Of a stretch of DNA of 31,060 bases, positions 1 through 8,099 are shown in pieces. The translations under genes and the position numbers were made by a program. Source of the stretch: Thermovenabulum sp049701175 (GTDB lineage Bacteria > Bacillota > Thermosediminibacteria > Thermosediminibacterales > Thermosediminibacteraceae). The DNA lies in the NCBI RefSeq assembly GCF_049701175.1, contig NZ_JBNATW010000029.1, forward strand, positions 1 to 31,060, in the 5' to 3' direction. Position 1 is the first letter of the stretch; every line of letters starts with the position of its first letter. The notes beneath the pieces were generated by a model, which did not search any database, had not been told where the DNA came from, and was given only the letters and a program-made list of their open reading frames with translations.

Positions 1-527
1 TTTTTATATTCTATTCTCTTCCATTCTTTCAATAGGGGTATAAACCTGGCATTCTTCGTATTCTTGATCTTTTTGATTAAAAGAAGTATCATGCCTCGGT
101 TTCTATCTTTTAATTCATAAACAAAACTATAATCTTGATCTTCCAAAATCTCTGTGAGTTTATTTAACAATTCATTTGCGAAAGTTTCACGTTCAATTTC
201 CCAACCTTTCTCCGTAAAGATAAGCATTGGAAGTTTGCCACTGTACTCAATATCAAGATAACCTGACTTTATCATCCAGTGAATCCGTTTGGTTATTTCC
301 TCCAGCGTAAGTTCACAGTAATATCCGTAAGAAGGACACTTGTCCAAACCATACTCTAAAACTTTTTTATCTTTTGAACCATTGAGGATTTTTGCCAGCA
401 TACTGCGTCCACCTATTCCAATTAGTTCATCTGCTGCACGAAGTATAACCTTAATTTCTTCATCACTTAAGCTCTTAATCCCATCACTATTAAGTTTATA
501 TCTTACTTTTTGTCTGCTTCTGCTCAT
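1..527 (-). CDS. RQC-minor-1-like DNA-binding protein, 3' end outside window
   Basis: The minus-strand frame is open from the ATG at 527 to the window edge (175 codons, no stop), so the C-terminus is missing. It starts MSRSRQKVRYKLNSDG and continues with SLSDEEIKVILRAADELI and GGRSMLAKILNGSKDKKVLE. This resembles the small proteins named RQC-minor-1, winged-helix proteins related to the RecQ C-terminal domain. A later stretch, CPSYGYYCELTLEEITKRIHWMIKSGYL, looks like the winged-helix core. The start is supported by AGGGG about seven bases upstream. The gene lies 118 bases downstream of the SWIM-protein gene in the same direction, so the two may be co-transcribed. The family name is recalled from sequence pattern; its molecular role is not established here. 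Confidence 0.6.
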   Translation of the reverse strand, partial: MSRSRQKVRYKLNSDGIKSLSDEEIKVILRAADELIGIGGRSMLAKILNGSKDKKVLEYGLDKCPSYGYYCELTLEEITKRIHWMIKSGYLDIEYSGKLPMLIFTEKGWEIERETFANELLNKLTEILEDQDYSFVYELKDRNRGMILLLIKKIKNTKNARFIPLLKEWKRIEYK

Positions 528-645
528 AGTAATACCCCTATTTTTTAAAATATATCTTTTCTCCGCTATTCTTGTTACAGCCTTTAGAAAAATGACTTAT
601 CATGACAAATATACTGAGAAAATGGAGAGTCTCTTTGCCTTTGTC

Positions 646-2319
646 TTATTTAATTTTGCTCAGTTCATCAATAAATGCCGGTCTTTTTTTATATAGGCTC
701 ATTAGATCATTTATAATTTCTTTTTGGCTTTTTTCTCCTGCTATTTTTTTGTATCTTTTAAGTATTCCACATACCTTTTGATAGTCTTTTCTATTTGATG
801 AAGAATTTGCAACTAGTTTTATATATTTTTTATAAACCTCAATAACTTCATCCTTAAACTTATCTTTCAGCTTATCTGCATATTCTTCTATCCTTGCTGG
901 GTTTTCTTTTACAAACTCCATAAGCTCATCTAAATCATTTTCTTCTAATATGACCTTAAGATAAATATCTCTTCCATGCCATCCCTTATAATTTTTTAGT
1001 TCTTGTTTTAAATTATTATAAAACTCTGCTTTATCACCAGTAATTAATTCCTTTAGTTCACGATAGTATTCAAAATTCCCATCAAACAAAAGCTCTTTTG
1101 CCAATTTTTTCTGTTCTTCTTTTAGTGAGAGCTTTTTATAGGCTTCATATCTTATCTTTTTCCATTTTGATACTAAACCAGCATATTGTTTGTCCTGTTC
1201 TTCCCATTCTAAAGCTAATCCTATAACTTTCTTGTAGTCCTTTTTTTTAAAATATTTTTGAATAAACAATTCCTTAAAAGATGTAAATTCAAGATGTGCT
1301 TTTATAAATTGTTCCGCTTCTTCTTTAGTACCATATTTCTCTTTTAACTCATAAAGTATTTGAAGCATTTTTTCATTAATATATTTTCTATAGCTATTGT
1401 CAAGCCCCTTATTCAGTAAGTATTCTATTTTCACCATCAATTTATTCCTCAGTTCCTCTATGTCAGCAAATTTGGCACAAAGCCAAAGTATATCAATCCT
1501 ATAGCTTTCCCATTCGTCAAAAATTTTGTTTTCGCTTAGTTTTAATAATTTATTAAATATCTTTTCTCTTAAATCAATATCTAAGTCCTGGCTATTAGCA
1601 ACTATGTCTCCTATAACTTCTATGGTTTCTGATACCAAAAAACCTATGTTTCCATCAGAATCGTCTGCATATTGAAAAGCCTCAACTGCCTTCTCAAGCA
1701 CTAAAAATGCAATATCTAAGGCTAATAGGATATCTTCAGTATCTCTAACTTTCTCCAATAAATCTTCCATTTCACTCACAAAATCATATGTTTCTCTGTA
1801 TGAAATAAACCCATCTCTGTCTTTATATTTTCTCACAATAGAATCTATAAGATTTCTGCATCTTATAAGTTCCTGTTTACTGTCACCCTTTGAATATTTA
1901 ACAATAAGTCTATTTTTCAAGGTTTCATCTTCTTCTGTTATATCTAGTATAATTTTTATTAGCTCTTCTTTTGAAAGATTGTTTAAGACTTCTTTTATAT
2001 CTTCCTGCTTTCTAATGCTTTTTTGCACATTCGAGCCTGTATCTTGATTATTGAAAATTTCAAGTAGTTTATAGTAAGCCGCCACTTGATGTTTACATAT
2101 AGGGCCAAAATCATAAGGACAATCACATTCTGAATGAAGAATTTCCCTATTGTCATCTAATTTCACTATAACCTCGTAGTCATCGCTGCCTTGAACTTTA
2201 AAAATATATTCATTTTCTCCTCGGTTATAAGTTTCTATTATATTTCCTCCAATATAGTACCGGTAACCTCTGTCTAAAATTGTTTCATTGATATAGTCCT
2301 CAAAATTATATATGTTCAT
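646..2319 (-). CDS. SWIM zinc-finger protein
   Basis: A 557-residue protein with a SWIM zinc finger near the N-terminus: C65-x-C67, then C75-x-H77, within SECDCPYDFGPICKH, matching the CxCx(n)CxH signature. SWIM fingers bind DNA or mediate protein contacts and often sit beside helicases or nucleases. The remaining roughly 450 residues are highly charged and predicted helical, with Lys/Glu-rich repeats such as ELKEKYGTKEEAEQF. They look like a TPR-like helical scaffold, and no catalytic motif was recognised. The spacing between the last SD-like GGTG and the ATG is loose. The co-directional RQC-minor-1-like gene downstream suggests a two-gene nucleic-acid-related unit, which is inference only. 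Confidence 0.75.
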   Translation of the reverse strand: MNIYNFEDYINETILDRGYRYYIGGNIIETYNRGENEYIFKVQGSDDYEVIVKLDDNREILHSECDCPYDFGPICKHQVAAYYKLLEIFNNQDTGSNVQKSIRKQEDIKEVLNNLSKEELIKIILDITEEDETLKNRLIVKYSKGDSKQELIRCRNLIDSIVRKYKDRDGFISYRETYDFVSEMEDLLEKVRDTEDILLALDIAFLVLEKAVEAFQYADDSDGNIGFLVSETIEVIGDIVANSQDLDIDLREKIFNKLLKLSENKIFDEWESYRIDILWLCAKFADIEELRNKLMVKIEYLLNKGLDNSYRKYINEKMLQILYELKEKYGTKEEAEQFIKAHLEFTSFKELFIQKYFKKKDYKKVIGLALEWEEQDKQYAGLVSKWKKIRYEAYKKLSLKEEQKKLAKELLFDGNFEYYRELKELITGDKAEFYNNLKQELKNYKGWHGRDIYLKVILEENDLDELMEFVKENPARIEEYADKLKDKFKDEVIEVYKKYIKLVANSSSNRKDYQKVCGILKRYKKIAGEKSQKEIINDLMSLYKKRPAFIDELSKIK

Positions 2320-2414
2320 CTATACTTTTTCACCATTCCTTTCTAAAAAGATACTCCTTTAGTATCATTGTCCAATTCCTTAACTTCTATCTATAATTTA
2401 ATGTATTGTATGTC

Positions 2415-2627
2415 TCATCCTTTTCTTGGGGGATCCATTATATCTACATCTGCGTTTATTCCTTTATCAGCGAACTCAAGCATCAGTTCTTCCACATCCC
2501 CTGAAATAAATTCCACGTCTTTATTACTATTTATGTAAGCATTTCTCTTAGCGCCTTCCACTGTATTGCTAACAGTGTACAATTGACCTACCCCTGTCGA
2601 AATATCCCTCTGATCTAAATCAAACAT
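2415..2627 (-). pseudogene. RlmD/RumA-type 23S rRNA (uracil-5)-methyltransferase fragment
   Basis: This 70-codon frame matches only the SAM-binding to catalytic segment of the TrmA/RlmD family. It has NTVEGAKRNAYINSNKDVEFISGDVEELM followed by the signature DPPRKG, at which the frame stops. Intact family members exceed 400 residues. The TRAM domain, the [4Fe-4S] cysteines and everything after DPPRKG, including the catalytic Cys motif, are absent. The usual LYCGTGT SAM motif appears degraded to GVGQLYTVS. It is best read as a both-ends-truncated relic. It lies between the SWIM gene and insertion-sequence debris. Confidence 0.7.
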
Positions 2628-2675
2628 CGGAGGATTGAAAGTAAATAGAAATGCTTGGGAGTAGGTTTATCATCA

Positions 2676-2704
2676 TGATAGGCAAATCCAAAAGTCCATG
2701 TCAA
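2676..2704 (-). promoter_or_regulatory. Possible orphan sigma-A promoter
   Basis: On the minus strand a perfect TTGACA (2699-2704) is followed after 17 bases by CTATCA (2676-2681). No intact gene lies directly downstream; the next frame is the methyltransferase relic. It may be a leftover promoter of a lost gene or insertion sequence. The -10 match is weak. Confidence 0.25.
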
Positions 2705-2745
2705 GATTTTGTTAGACAAAAATTTTTTTGGGTTAGCAAGAGGTT

Positions 2746-3101
2746 AATTGTAAAATTAAATGCGACACCAAAAAATAGTTGAACAATAGTGTGAAACCCG
2801 ATATGATGTTGGTTGACCAAAACTAACATCAAGGAGGGTTTCAGCTATGGTTCTTACTAAAGAGTATACCACTAAGCGGCACAACGACCTAATCAGGCGG
2901 TTGATTCCTAAGGGAACAGCTATCAAGAAATTATCTTTTTCACAAATCGAACGGGTGCAGAATTGGTGTAATACCCTACCCAGAAAAATCCTGGGCTACC
3001 GGCAACCAGCAGAACTCTTTTTCCAGGAAATAGAGCGACTAACTTACGAACTTCAGCCTTCATGGGGTTCCCAAAAATGTGTCACATTTAATATTGCAAT
3101 T
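2746..3101 (+). mobile_element. Internally deleted IS30-type element with both inverted repeats
   Basis: The ends are 23-bp terminal inverted repeats, left 2746-2768 and right 3079-3101, agreeing at 20 of 23 positions. Between them lies a short frame that joins a few N-terminal codons to the C-terminus of an IS30 transposase. At 356 bp the element is about one third of a normal IS30-family element (1-1.2 kb). It cannot encode an active transposase but could be moved in trans by a full copy. A similar solo end lies at 22272-22293. No convincing target duplication was found. Confidence 0.7.
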
Positions 3102-3104
3102 TAA
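2847..3104 (+). pseudogene. IS30-family transposase, internal deletion
   Basis: An 85-codon frame with a strong ribosome site (AAGGAGGG) and ATG at 2847. After about nine codons it joins a stretch typical of the C-terminus of IS30 transposases: NDLIRRLIPKGTAIKKLS followed by NTLPRKILGYRQPAELF. In intact relatives this follows the DDE core, so both catalytic Asp residues and the N-terminal helix-turn-helix are gone. The stop falls in the right inverted repeat, as is common in compact insertion sequences. Confidence 0.7.
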
Positions 3105-3108
3105 TGGT

Positions 3109-3293
3109 TTATATTTTTGAAGAAATAATATCCCATAAAAATTGAAAAGCGGTTAAAAGTAATGCAAAATAAAGTGCGCTTTTTAAAGCAAGTTTATATT
3201 TGTCCTTTCTTTATAATGGAGTAAATAAGAAAACAGGCCATATACTATAAAAAAGAAAATAAATCTAGAAATGTAATTGAATACATACTGCAT
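3109..3293 (-). pseudogene. Small two-helix membrane protein, frameshifted
   Basis: AAGGAG seven bases before an ATG at 3293 opens a 36-codon frame starting MQYVFNYISRFIFFFIVYGL, which stops at 3183. A second frame overlaps and continues as KLALKSALYFALLLTAF and ends at 3109. Together they would give a protein of about 62 residues with two hydrophobic helices joined by YKERTNI. This suggests one single-base change in the A-rich stretch near 3190-3200. No family was recognised. Alternatively the 36-residue peptide alone is real. Confidence 0.4.
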
Positions 3294-3519
3294 TTTTTCT
3301 CTCCTTCATGAGATTAATCAGAATTACTAAATTCTGTTCCCAAATTTTAAAAAATTGTCATTAATAGAACGAAGACGATTTATAAGAACACCTACTGCTG
3401 CGCACCATTCACGACTCGAAGGAACCTTATAGCCCATCAATCCCCCTCCCTCTGAAAGAAGATACCCAAAATTATATTTAGTTATTATATTATGATACGC
3501 CATATTCAACCAAATTCCT

Positions 3520-3780
3520 ACATGACAAGAGTGACCTCCTCCCATCTCTAAATGAGGAGGGCTTCCTCTTCCACCGAGGGAAGCTTACGCGGATATAGGG
3601 ATTGCTCCCCAGTATCCGCGCAGCGGCTTCCTTCTCCGGAGGCTTGAGTTCGGGCCAGTCCAGCCCTACGGCCTGCTCAGGGCCCAGGCCAAGGTCTTTC
3701 CTTCAGTCCTTAATCCACCTTTCATCCCACCCCTTTAAAAGGGTGGCTTCCCCGGCGGACCTTCGTAACACGAAATTATA
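3520..3780 (-). mobile_element. G+C-rich structured remnant, possibly an IS605/TnpB-type element end
   Basis: This block is much richer in G+C than its surroundings and full of perfect hairpins. The stems are CCTCCTC/GAGGAGG (3535-3541 with 3554-3560), GCGGATA/TATCCGC (about 3594-3622), GGCCTG/CAGGCC (about 3670-3693) and CCACCC/GGGTGG (3727-3732 with 3741-3746). Minus-strand translation gives broken frames with pieces such as GGRGSPPHLEMGGGHS and ILGSNPYIRVS, reminiscent of the tail of TnpB/OrfB proteins. The last hairpin resembles subterminal hairpins of IS200/IS605 elements. No intact tnpA or tnpB is present. It could instead be another structured RNA. Confidence 0.35.
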
Positions 3781-4143
3781 AAAAAGTAACACGCAATTCT
3801 TATTTTATTATATTCGGCAAAATTATTAAATTCCTTCCAGTGATATTGTCTTGGAGAAAAGCTGATATGTGTCCTCTTTTTTGCCTGATGTTTAAAAAGA
3901 ATTACTGTAGATAGCGGTATTGAGTATGCCAATTTAAATGGCAATAGTTTGAAATCTATTATGCTGGCTGTTATCTGCATAGGAACATGCTACCGATGAT
4001 CACTATGATGGCATAATTATTTGAGCAGAATTGATGGGGAATATGCCAATTCCCTATCTTTTTGTTTAATTTTTTATTTGAATTGCATGATTAAAAATAT
4101 AAAATTATGTTAGATACCGATTCAAAGCAGGGGGTCTTCTTTT
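3781..4143. other. Gene-free A+T-rich stretch before the GGDEF gene
   Basis: No supported gene. One hairpin, GGGAAT/ATTCCC (4037-4042 with 4049-4054, six-base loop), is followed by a T-rich run and could be a weak terminator or leader structure. AGGGGG at about 4129-4134 is the ribosome site of the next gene. Confidence 0.4.
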
Positions 4144-6150
4144 ATGAATGACGTTGTGCCTAAGAAAATCCTGATTGTAGAAGACAGCAGGCTTAATGCA
4201 CAGATAACAGCGGGTATTTTGAGCAAATACGGATATGAGACAGAGATAGTGCGCACAGGCGAAGAAGCTGTGGAAAAAGTCAAAAGCGACCAAAGCCCTG
4301 ATCTAATTCTAATGGACATAGAGCTTATAGGTAAATTAGACGGTATAGAAACAGCCCGCATTATACAGCAATTTAAAGATATCCCTATTGTATTCCTCAC
4401 TGCTAATACAAATAAAGAAATTATGGAAAAAATTAAATCGGTTACTGGCTACGGTTACATACTTAAAGGCGTAGACGAATATGTACTTATATCGACAGTT
4501 GAAATGGCTCTTAAACTTCACCAAGCAAATATGATGATCAAACAAAACGAAGAACTTTTCCGAAATATGTTTGAAACCAATGAGGCGATTATGTTACTTG
4601 TTGAACCGAAATCAGGGCAAATTGTTGATGCTAACAAGTCTGCCTGCCGTTTCTACGGTTACCCAAAAGAGACTCTTTTAAAGATGGATATTGGTAAAAT
4701 TAACATTAATTCTGTCATAAATGATGATAAAAACTGCATAGAAGCGTTTAAACGCAGCTGTAACCCTTGTGTTTGCATTCAGCGATTAGCAAACGGTGAA
4801 AAGCGTTTTGTGGAGGTATATTCAACTGTTGTCAATTATCAAAAGAAAGAACTTCTTTATTTAATCATTTTTGATATTACTGAACGATGGTATGCTGAAA
4901 AAGAATTAAAGTTTTACCATCATCTTTTTGAGAATTCTCCGAACGAAATATACATATTCCACTCTGAAACATTTAAATTTATCTCTGCAAACCGCAGGGC
5001 AAGAGAAAATTTGGGATACAGCTTAGATGAGCTGAACGAAATGACCCCTCTTGATTTGAAGCCTGAATTCGACGTGCAGAGCTTTAAAGAACTCCTTGCA
5101 CCTCTATCCCAACGAAAACAGGAATTTATTATTTTTAACACAACACATCGCAGGAAAGATGGTTCTGTTTACCCTGTAGAAGTTCGTTTAATGCTTATAG
5201 AGTCCGCAGAAGAAAAAGTATATATGGCAATTGTAATCGATGTAACAGAACGGAAAACATTAGAAAGAGAACTGCAGGAAAAGAACGAAATTTTAAGCAC
5301 GATAATGAAATCTGCAGGAGACGCTATTATTATGATTGATGATAAGGGGGATGTTACTTTCTGGAATCCTGCAGCAGAACGGATATTTGGCTACACTAAA
5401 GAAGAAGTAATGGGTAAAGAACTGCACAGGTTTATGATACACGATGAAAGTCTTTATCAGGTATATAAAGAAGCATTCAAGAAATTTCAATTAAGTGGTA
5501 AAGGGAGTGCGGTAGGGAAAACGATTGAATTAAAAACAAAGCATAAAGATGGTCATGAAATTGATGTAGAACTCTCGCTATCTGCTGTAAGAATGAAGGA
5601 TACGTGGCATGCAGTAGGAATTGTCCGTGATATAACCGAACGCAAGAAAATTGAAGAAATGATTTACCTGCAATCCATAACTGATCCATTGACAAATATT
5701 TATAATCGTCGCTTTTTCATGCAGATGATGGAACAGGAGATGGAACGCACACGTCGAAATGGGAAGCCTTTTTCCCTTATTATGTTTGACATAGACCATT
5801 TTAAGAGCGTAAATGATCGTTTTGGTCATGCTGCGGGGGATATGGTTCTAAAGAGCATTGCTGATATGGTAAAAAAGAGGATACGCAAAACAGACTGCTT
5901 TGCACGCTGGGGCGGAGAGGAATTTATAATTCTTTTGCCTGAGACTTCTTTAAAAGATGCGGTAGGTTTAGCCGAAGAGCTTCGAGAAAGATTAAGTAGC
6001 ATGCCATTACCAGAAGTGGGGCATGTAACGGCAAGCTTTGGCGTGGCAAGTTATAGACCGTCTGATACAATCGATACCATTCTTTTGCGTGCAGACGACA
6101 TGCTTTATGAAGCAAAGGCTTCTGGTAGAAATTGTGTGAAAAGTGAGTAA
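4144..6150 (+). CDS. Response regulator with three PAS domains and a diguanylate cyclase (GGDEF) domain
   Basis: A 668-residue soluble signalling protein. Residues about 7-120 are a receiver domain: phosphoacceptor D58 in LILMDIE, T86, and K108 in YILKG. Three PAS domains follow (about 135-250, 258-375 and 385-505), each ending in an (F/I)DITER-like or VTERK motif. The GGDEF domain (about 510-668) has FDIDHFKSVNDRFGHAAGD, the active-site GGEEF at 590-594 and an intact inhibitory I-site RKTD at 581-584. It should therefore make cyclic di-GMP from two GTP, with product inhibition and control by phosphorylation and PAS-sensed signals. No histidine kinase is adjacent. The start is supported by AGGGGGT nine bases upstream. 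Confidence 0.9.
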   Translation: MNDVVPKKILIVEDSRLNAQITAGILSKYGYETEIVRTGEEAVEKVKSDQSPDLILMDIELIGKLDGIETARIIQQFKDIPIVFLTANTNKEIMEKIKSVTGYGYILKGVDEYVLISTVEMALKLHQANMMIKQNEELFRNMFETNEAIMLLVEPKSGQIVDANKSACRFYGYPKETLLKMDIGKININSVINDDKNCIEAFKRSCNPCVCIQRLANGEKRFVEVYSTVVNYQKKELLYLIIFDITERWYAEKELKFYHHLFENSPNEIYIFHSETFKFISANRRARENLGYSLDELNEMTPLDLKPEFDVQSFKELLAPLSQRKQEFIIFNTTHRRKDGSVYPVEVRLMLIESAEEKVYMAIVIDVTERKTLERELQEKNEILSTIMKSAGDAIIMIDDKGDVTFWNPAAERIFGYTKEEVMGKELHRFMIHDESLYQVYKEAFKKFQLSGKGSAVGKTIELKTKHKDGHEIDVELSLSAVRMKDTWHAVGIVRDITERKKIEEMIYLQSITDPLTNIYNRRFFMQMMEQEMERTRRNGKPFSLIMFDIDHFKSVNDRFGHAAGDMVLKSIADMVKKRIRKTDCFARWGGEEFIILLPETSLKDAVGLAEELRERLSSMPLPEVGHVTASFGVASYRPSDTIDTILLRADDMLYEAKASGRNCVKSE

Positions 6151-6189
6151 TAGCACCCTTTAGGTAGCACCCAGCCATGCAAATATAAT

Positions 6190-6221
6190 AAATGCGAGCA
6201 ACAAAAACTTCGCTCGCATTT
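6190..6221. terminator. Bidirectional hairpin terminator
   Basis: Perfect 10-bp stem AAATGCGAGC/GCTCGCATTT (6190-6199 with 6212-6221), 12-base loop, flanked by A- and T-rich DNA. It lies between the convergent GGDEF gene and the ECF-like remnant and could serve both. Confidence 0.65.
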
Positions 6222-6499
6222 CACAATTTTTCTGTCTTGGAGAAATAGCGCTGAAGCAGTAAAATTACTGCCGCACCTATTACCCCACCCAGCAGAGCCG
6301 TAATTAGCTGCGGAAGAGTAAAAGCCTGGACTACCAGCGCAAGTACCTTAATGCCTAAACCTTTAAGAATGTATTTAGCTGAAATGGAAAGCCACACGTA
6401 TTTCATTACCGCTGCCAGTGGTACTCCTATTACGGCGTTCTTTTGAGAGGAATAAAGCCAAACGTAAAGAGCATTGCCTACAATTATAAAAGGAATCAT
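6221..6499 (-). pseudogene. C-terminal part of an ECF-transporter S-component-like membrane protein
   Basis: Ninety-two residues with three hydrophobic helices, starting MIPFIIVGNALYVWLYSS. The motif PFI..GNALYV is typical of the middle of vitamin-type ECF S-components, where it follows three earlier helices. Usual members have about 160-200 residues. The frame continues upstream of this ATG for about twelve codons before a TAA, and there is no Shine-Dalgarno sequence. This reads as a 5'-truncated gene rather than a genuine short one. No ligand can be predicted. Confidence 0.5.
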
Positions 6500-6626
6500 A
6501 GGCGTAAAATAATTATATTTTAATGTTACATCATATTACCAAGTATTTCAATAAAAAAGTCTTTTTTTACGTACAAAAGTTTTTCCTGTTGCCCGATAAC
6601 TTATAAATTTTATAATAATTTTTATT

Positions 6627-6836
6627 TTACCGATATACTGTAAACATTATTAAAAGTGTAGCGAAGAAAGAGATTGCTGCACCCACTACAAGTTGTTTCG
6701 TGTCATGCCTTTTTAGAACAAGCCTTGACCATATTACAAGTGGAATTAACAGAAACATCCATATCATTTTTAGTCCCGTAAAAAAATTAAGAGCTAAAAT
6801 TGGGCCTGAATTTTTTTGTTTATTTTTCGAATCCAC
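6627..6836 (-). CDS. Short PAP2-phosphatase-like membrane protein (C-terminal half only)
   Basis: Sixty-nine residues from a GTG that overlaps the end of plsC by 17 bases. It has two hydrophobic helices and a central SRLVLKRHDTKQLVVGAA, resembling the SRxxLxRHTxxQVxxG segment of PAP2 phosphatases, with Asp-Thr where His-Thr is usual. Intact PAP2 enzymes have about 170-220 residues and two further phosphatase motifs, which are absent. It is either a truncated remnant or a small membrane protein coupled to plsC. The context would fit phosphatidate metabolism, but catalysis is unlikely. Confidence 0.4.
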   Translation of the reverse strand: MDSKNKQKNSGPILALNFFTGLKMIWMFLLIPLVIWSRLVLKRHDTKQLVVGAAISFFATLLIMFTVYR

Positions 6837-7395
6837 CTGCGTATAAATTCTTACATATAACTTCTCTTGTATAATTTGCTAAAAAAATATACATTTCCTT
6901 TTTATTTTCCACATTTAATTTTTCTATAAAAATAGGTTTCCCAATAAAAACTTTAATTCTTGCTCTTTTTGGAATCCACTTGCCTGGAGGAAGTACTTTA
7001 TTAGACCCTACTATCGCAACAGGCAGAATAGGCACCTTTGTTCTTAGGGAAAGAAAGGCAAAACCAGGTTTAAATTCACTGACCTCTTCGTTTATGCTAA
7101 CGCCACCTTCAGGAAAAACACCTATAACCTTACCTTCTTTTAATAATTCAATTGCTTTTTTTAGAGTTTTTAGATCTTCCTTTTTTTCTTTTACAGGCAG
7201 CATCCCAGTAATTTTTAAAATAATGTTTAAAAAGGGTATTTTAAACAAATACGAAGCAGCAAGAAATTTAATATTATAAGGCAATGTTACCATTAAAATC
7301 ATTGGGTCCAAAATGCTTTTGTGATTTGATACAACTATGAGAGGCCCTTTTTCAGGAGGGTTTTCTTTCCCGATTATCTCGATTTTGGCAAACAT
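6820..7395 (-). CDS. plsC: 1-acyl-sn-glycerol-3-phosphate acyltransferase (PlsC family)
   Basis: The PlsC family transfers an acyl group to lysophosphatidic acid at the membrane, giving phosphatidic acid. The catalytic HX4D motif is seen as NHKSILD (H25, D30), followed by FPEGGVS as the acceptor-binding block and PILPVAIVGSNKV downstream. The 191-residue frame begins MFAKIEIIGKENPPEKG without any ribosome site. An ideal AGGAGG plus ATG lies 62 bases further upstream (7457) but in another frame. Codons between them read FYHIGKFIFYFLFK in the plsC frame, the expected N-terminal hydrophobic helix. The A/T homopolymer at 7434-7446 separates the two frames, so the annotated start is probably internal. 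It is otherwise an ordinary member. Confidence 0.8.
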   Translation of the reverse strand: MFAKIEIIGKENPPEKGPLIVVSNHKSILDPMILMVTLPYNIKFLAASYLFKIPFLNIILKITGMLPVKEKKEDLKTLKKAIELLKEGKVIGVFPEGGVSINEEVSEFKPGFAFLSLRTKVPILPVAIVGSNKVLPPGKWIPKRARIKVFIGKPIFIEKLNVENKKEMYIFLANYTREVICKNLYAGGFEK

Positions 7396-7433
7396 CTTAA
7401 ATAAAAAATAAAATATAAATTTCCCTATATGGT

Positions 7434-7470
7434 AAAAAAATTTTTTATTAATTCCATGAATATTCCTCCT
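7434..7470 (-). promoter_or_regulatory. Ribosome site and start codon of plsC out of frame by one base
   Basis: On the minus strand AGGAGG (7465-7470) is seven bases from ATG (7455-7457), giving MELIKNFFTI then a stop. An A6T7 tract (plus-strand A7T6 at 7434-7446) follows the start. One extra base there would restore a continuous PlsC reading frame. Confidence 0.7.
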
Positions 7471-7508
7471 ATAAACCTAATATGACATATAAAATCAGAC
7501 ATGTAAAA

Positions 7509-8084
7509 TCACCCTTTCACATCTAAAGTGCTTTGTAGCAAATTACTAATGGGGTACTTTGAAATTCCGCTTTGAGGATTATAGCTATATATGAGGATGT
7601 TCTGGAGTAAAGAACTATTAGTGTTTAAAAGATTTTCGATCTCTGTTGAAGATATTTTTTCATTCAAAAAAGAATAATCATTAGCAATTTCAAAAATATC
7701 AATCGGTGAAAAATTTTGATAAGAGGCTAAAACTCCTTCCTTTAAAAGGTTTAACTGATTACCTATTTGTACAAGATTATCAATTGAAGAAAAATTGTCC
7801 TGAGACTGAATATTGTATTGTAAAAGATTTATACCTGTTTGATAATTCAAGAAAGAAGGATTATATGTTTTTAAGTCTTCTCCAGTAGTCGGTAAATTTA
7901 CTTGTTTTTCATAAGTATCAACAATATCTGGGTTTATATTGTTTTCTATATTATTCAGGTTGTTATTTAACGAAATTATTTCGTAGTCAGCCGTATTCCC
8001 TAAATTATTTTTTAAACTGTTCAAAAGATATTCAGAATTCAAATAGTTAGCTAACGATGGAGATAGAGAAATGCTTATTGTCAT
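7509..8084 (-). CDS. Orphan Asn/Ser/Leu-rich protein, function unknown
   Basis: 191 residues starting MTISISLSPSLANYLNSEYLL, with a strong AGGAGG eight bases before the ATG, so the gene is very likely translated. It contains no Cys and no Trp, no signal peptide or membrane helix, and is rich in Asn, Ser, Leu and Ile. The C-terminal part has SSTEIENLLNTNSSLLQNILIYSYNPQSGISKYPI. The pattern suggests a soluble helical protein, perhaps a surface, flagellar or sporulation accessory. I recognise no family. It stands alone between plsC and a 360-bp non-coding stretch. A TATAAT at about 8123-8128 (minus) may be its -10 element, with no good -35. Confidence 0.65.
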   Translation of the reverse strand: MTISISLSPSLANYLNSEYLLNSLKNNLGNTADYEIISLNNNLNNIENNINPDIVDTYEKQVNLPTTGEDLKTYNPSFLNYQTGINLLQYNIQSQDNFSSIDNLVQIGNQLNLLKEGVLASYQNFSPIDIFEIANDYSFLNEKISSTEIENLLNTNSSLLQNILIYSYNPQSGISKYPISNLLQSTLDVKG

Positions 8085-8099
8085 TTCCCTGTCCTCCTT

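Noticed and set aside
2746..3101. Functional IS30 element
   Set aside because: The transposase lacks its DNA-binding and catalytic core; only the ends could still be recognised by another copy.
3327..3545. A 72-codon minus-strand frame starting MGGGHSCHVG
   Set aside because: Its first codons are the end of the hairpin-rich remnant read in one frame; no ribosome site and no recognisable domain.
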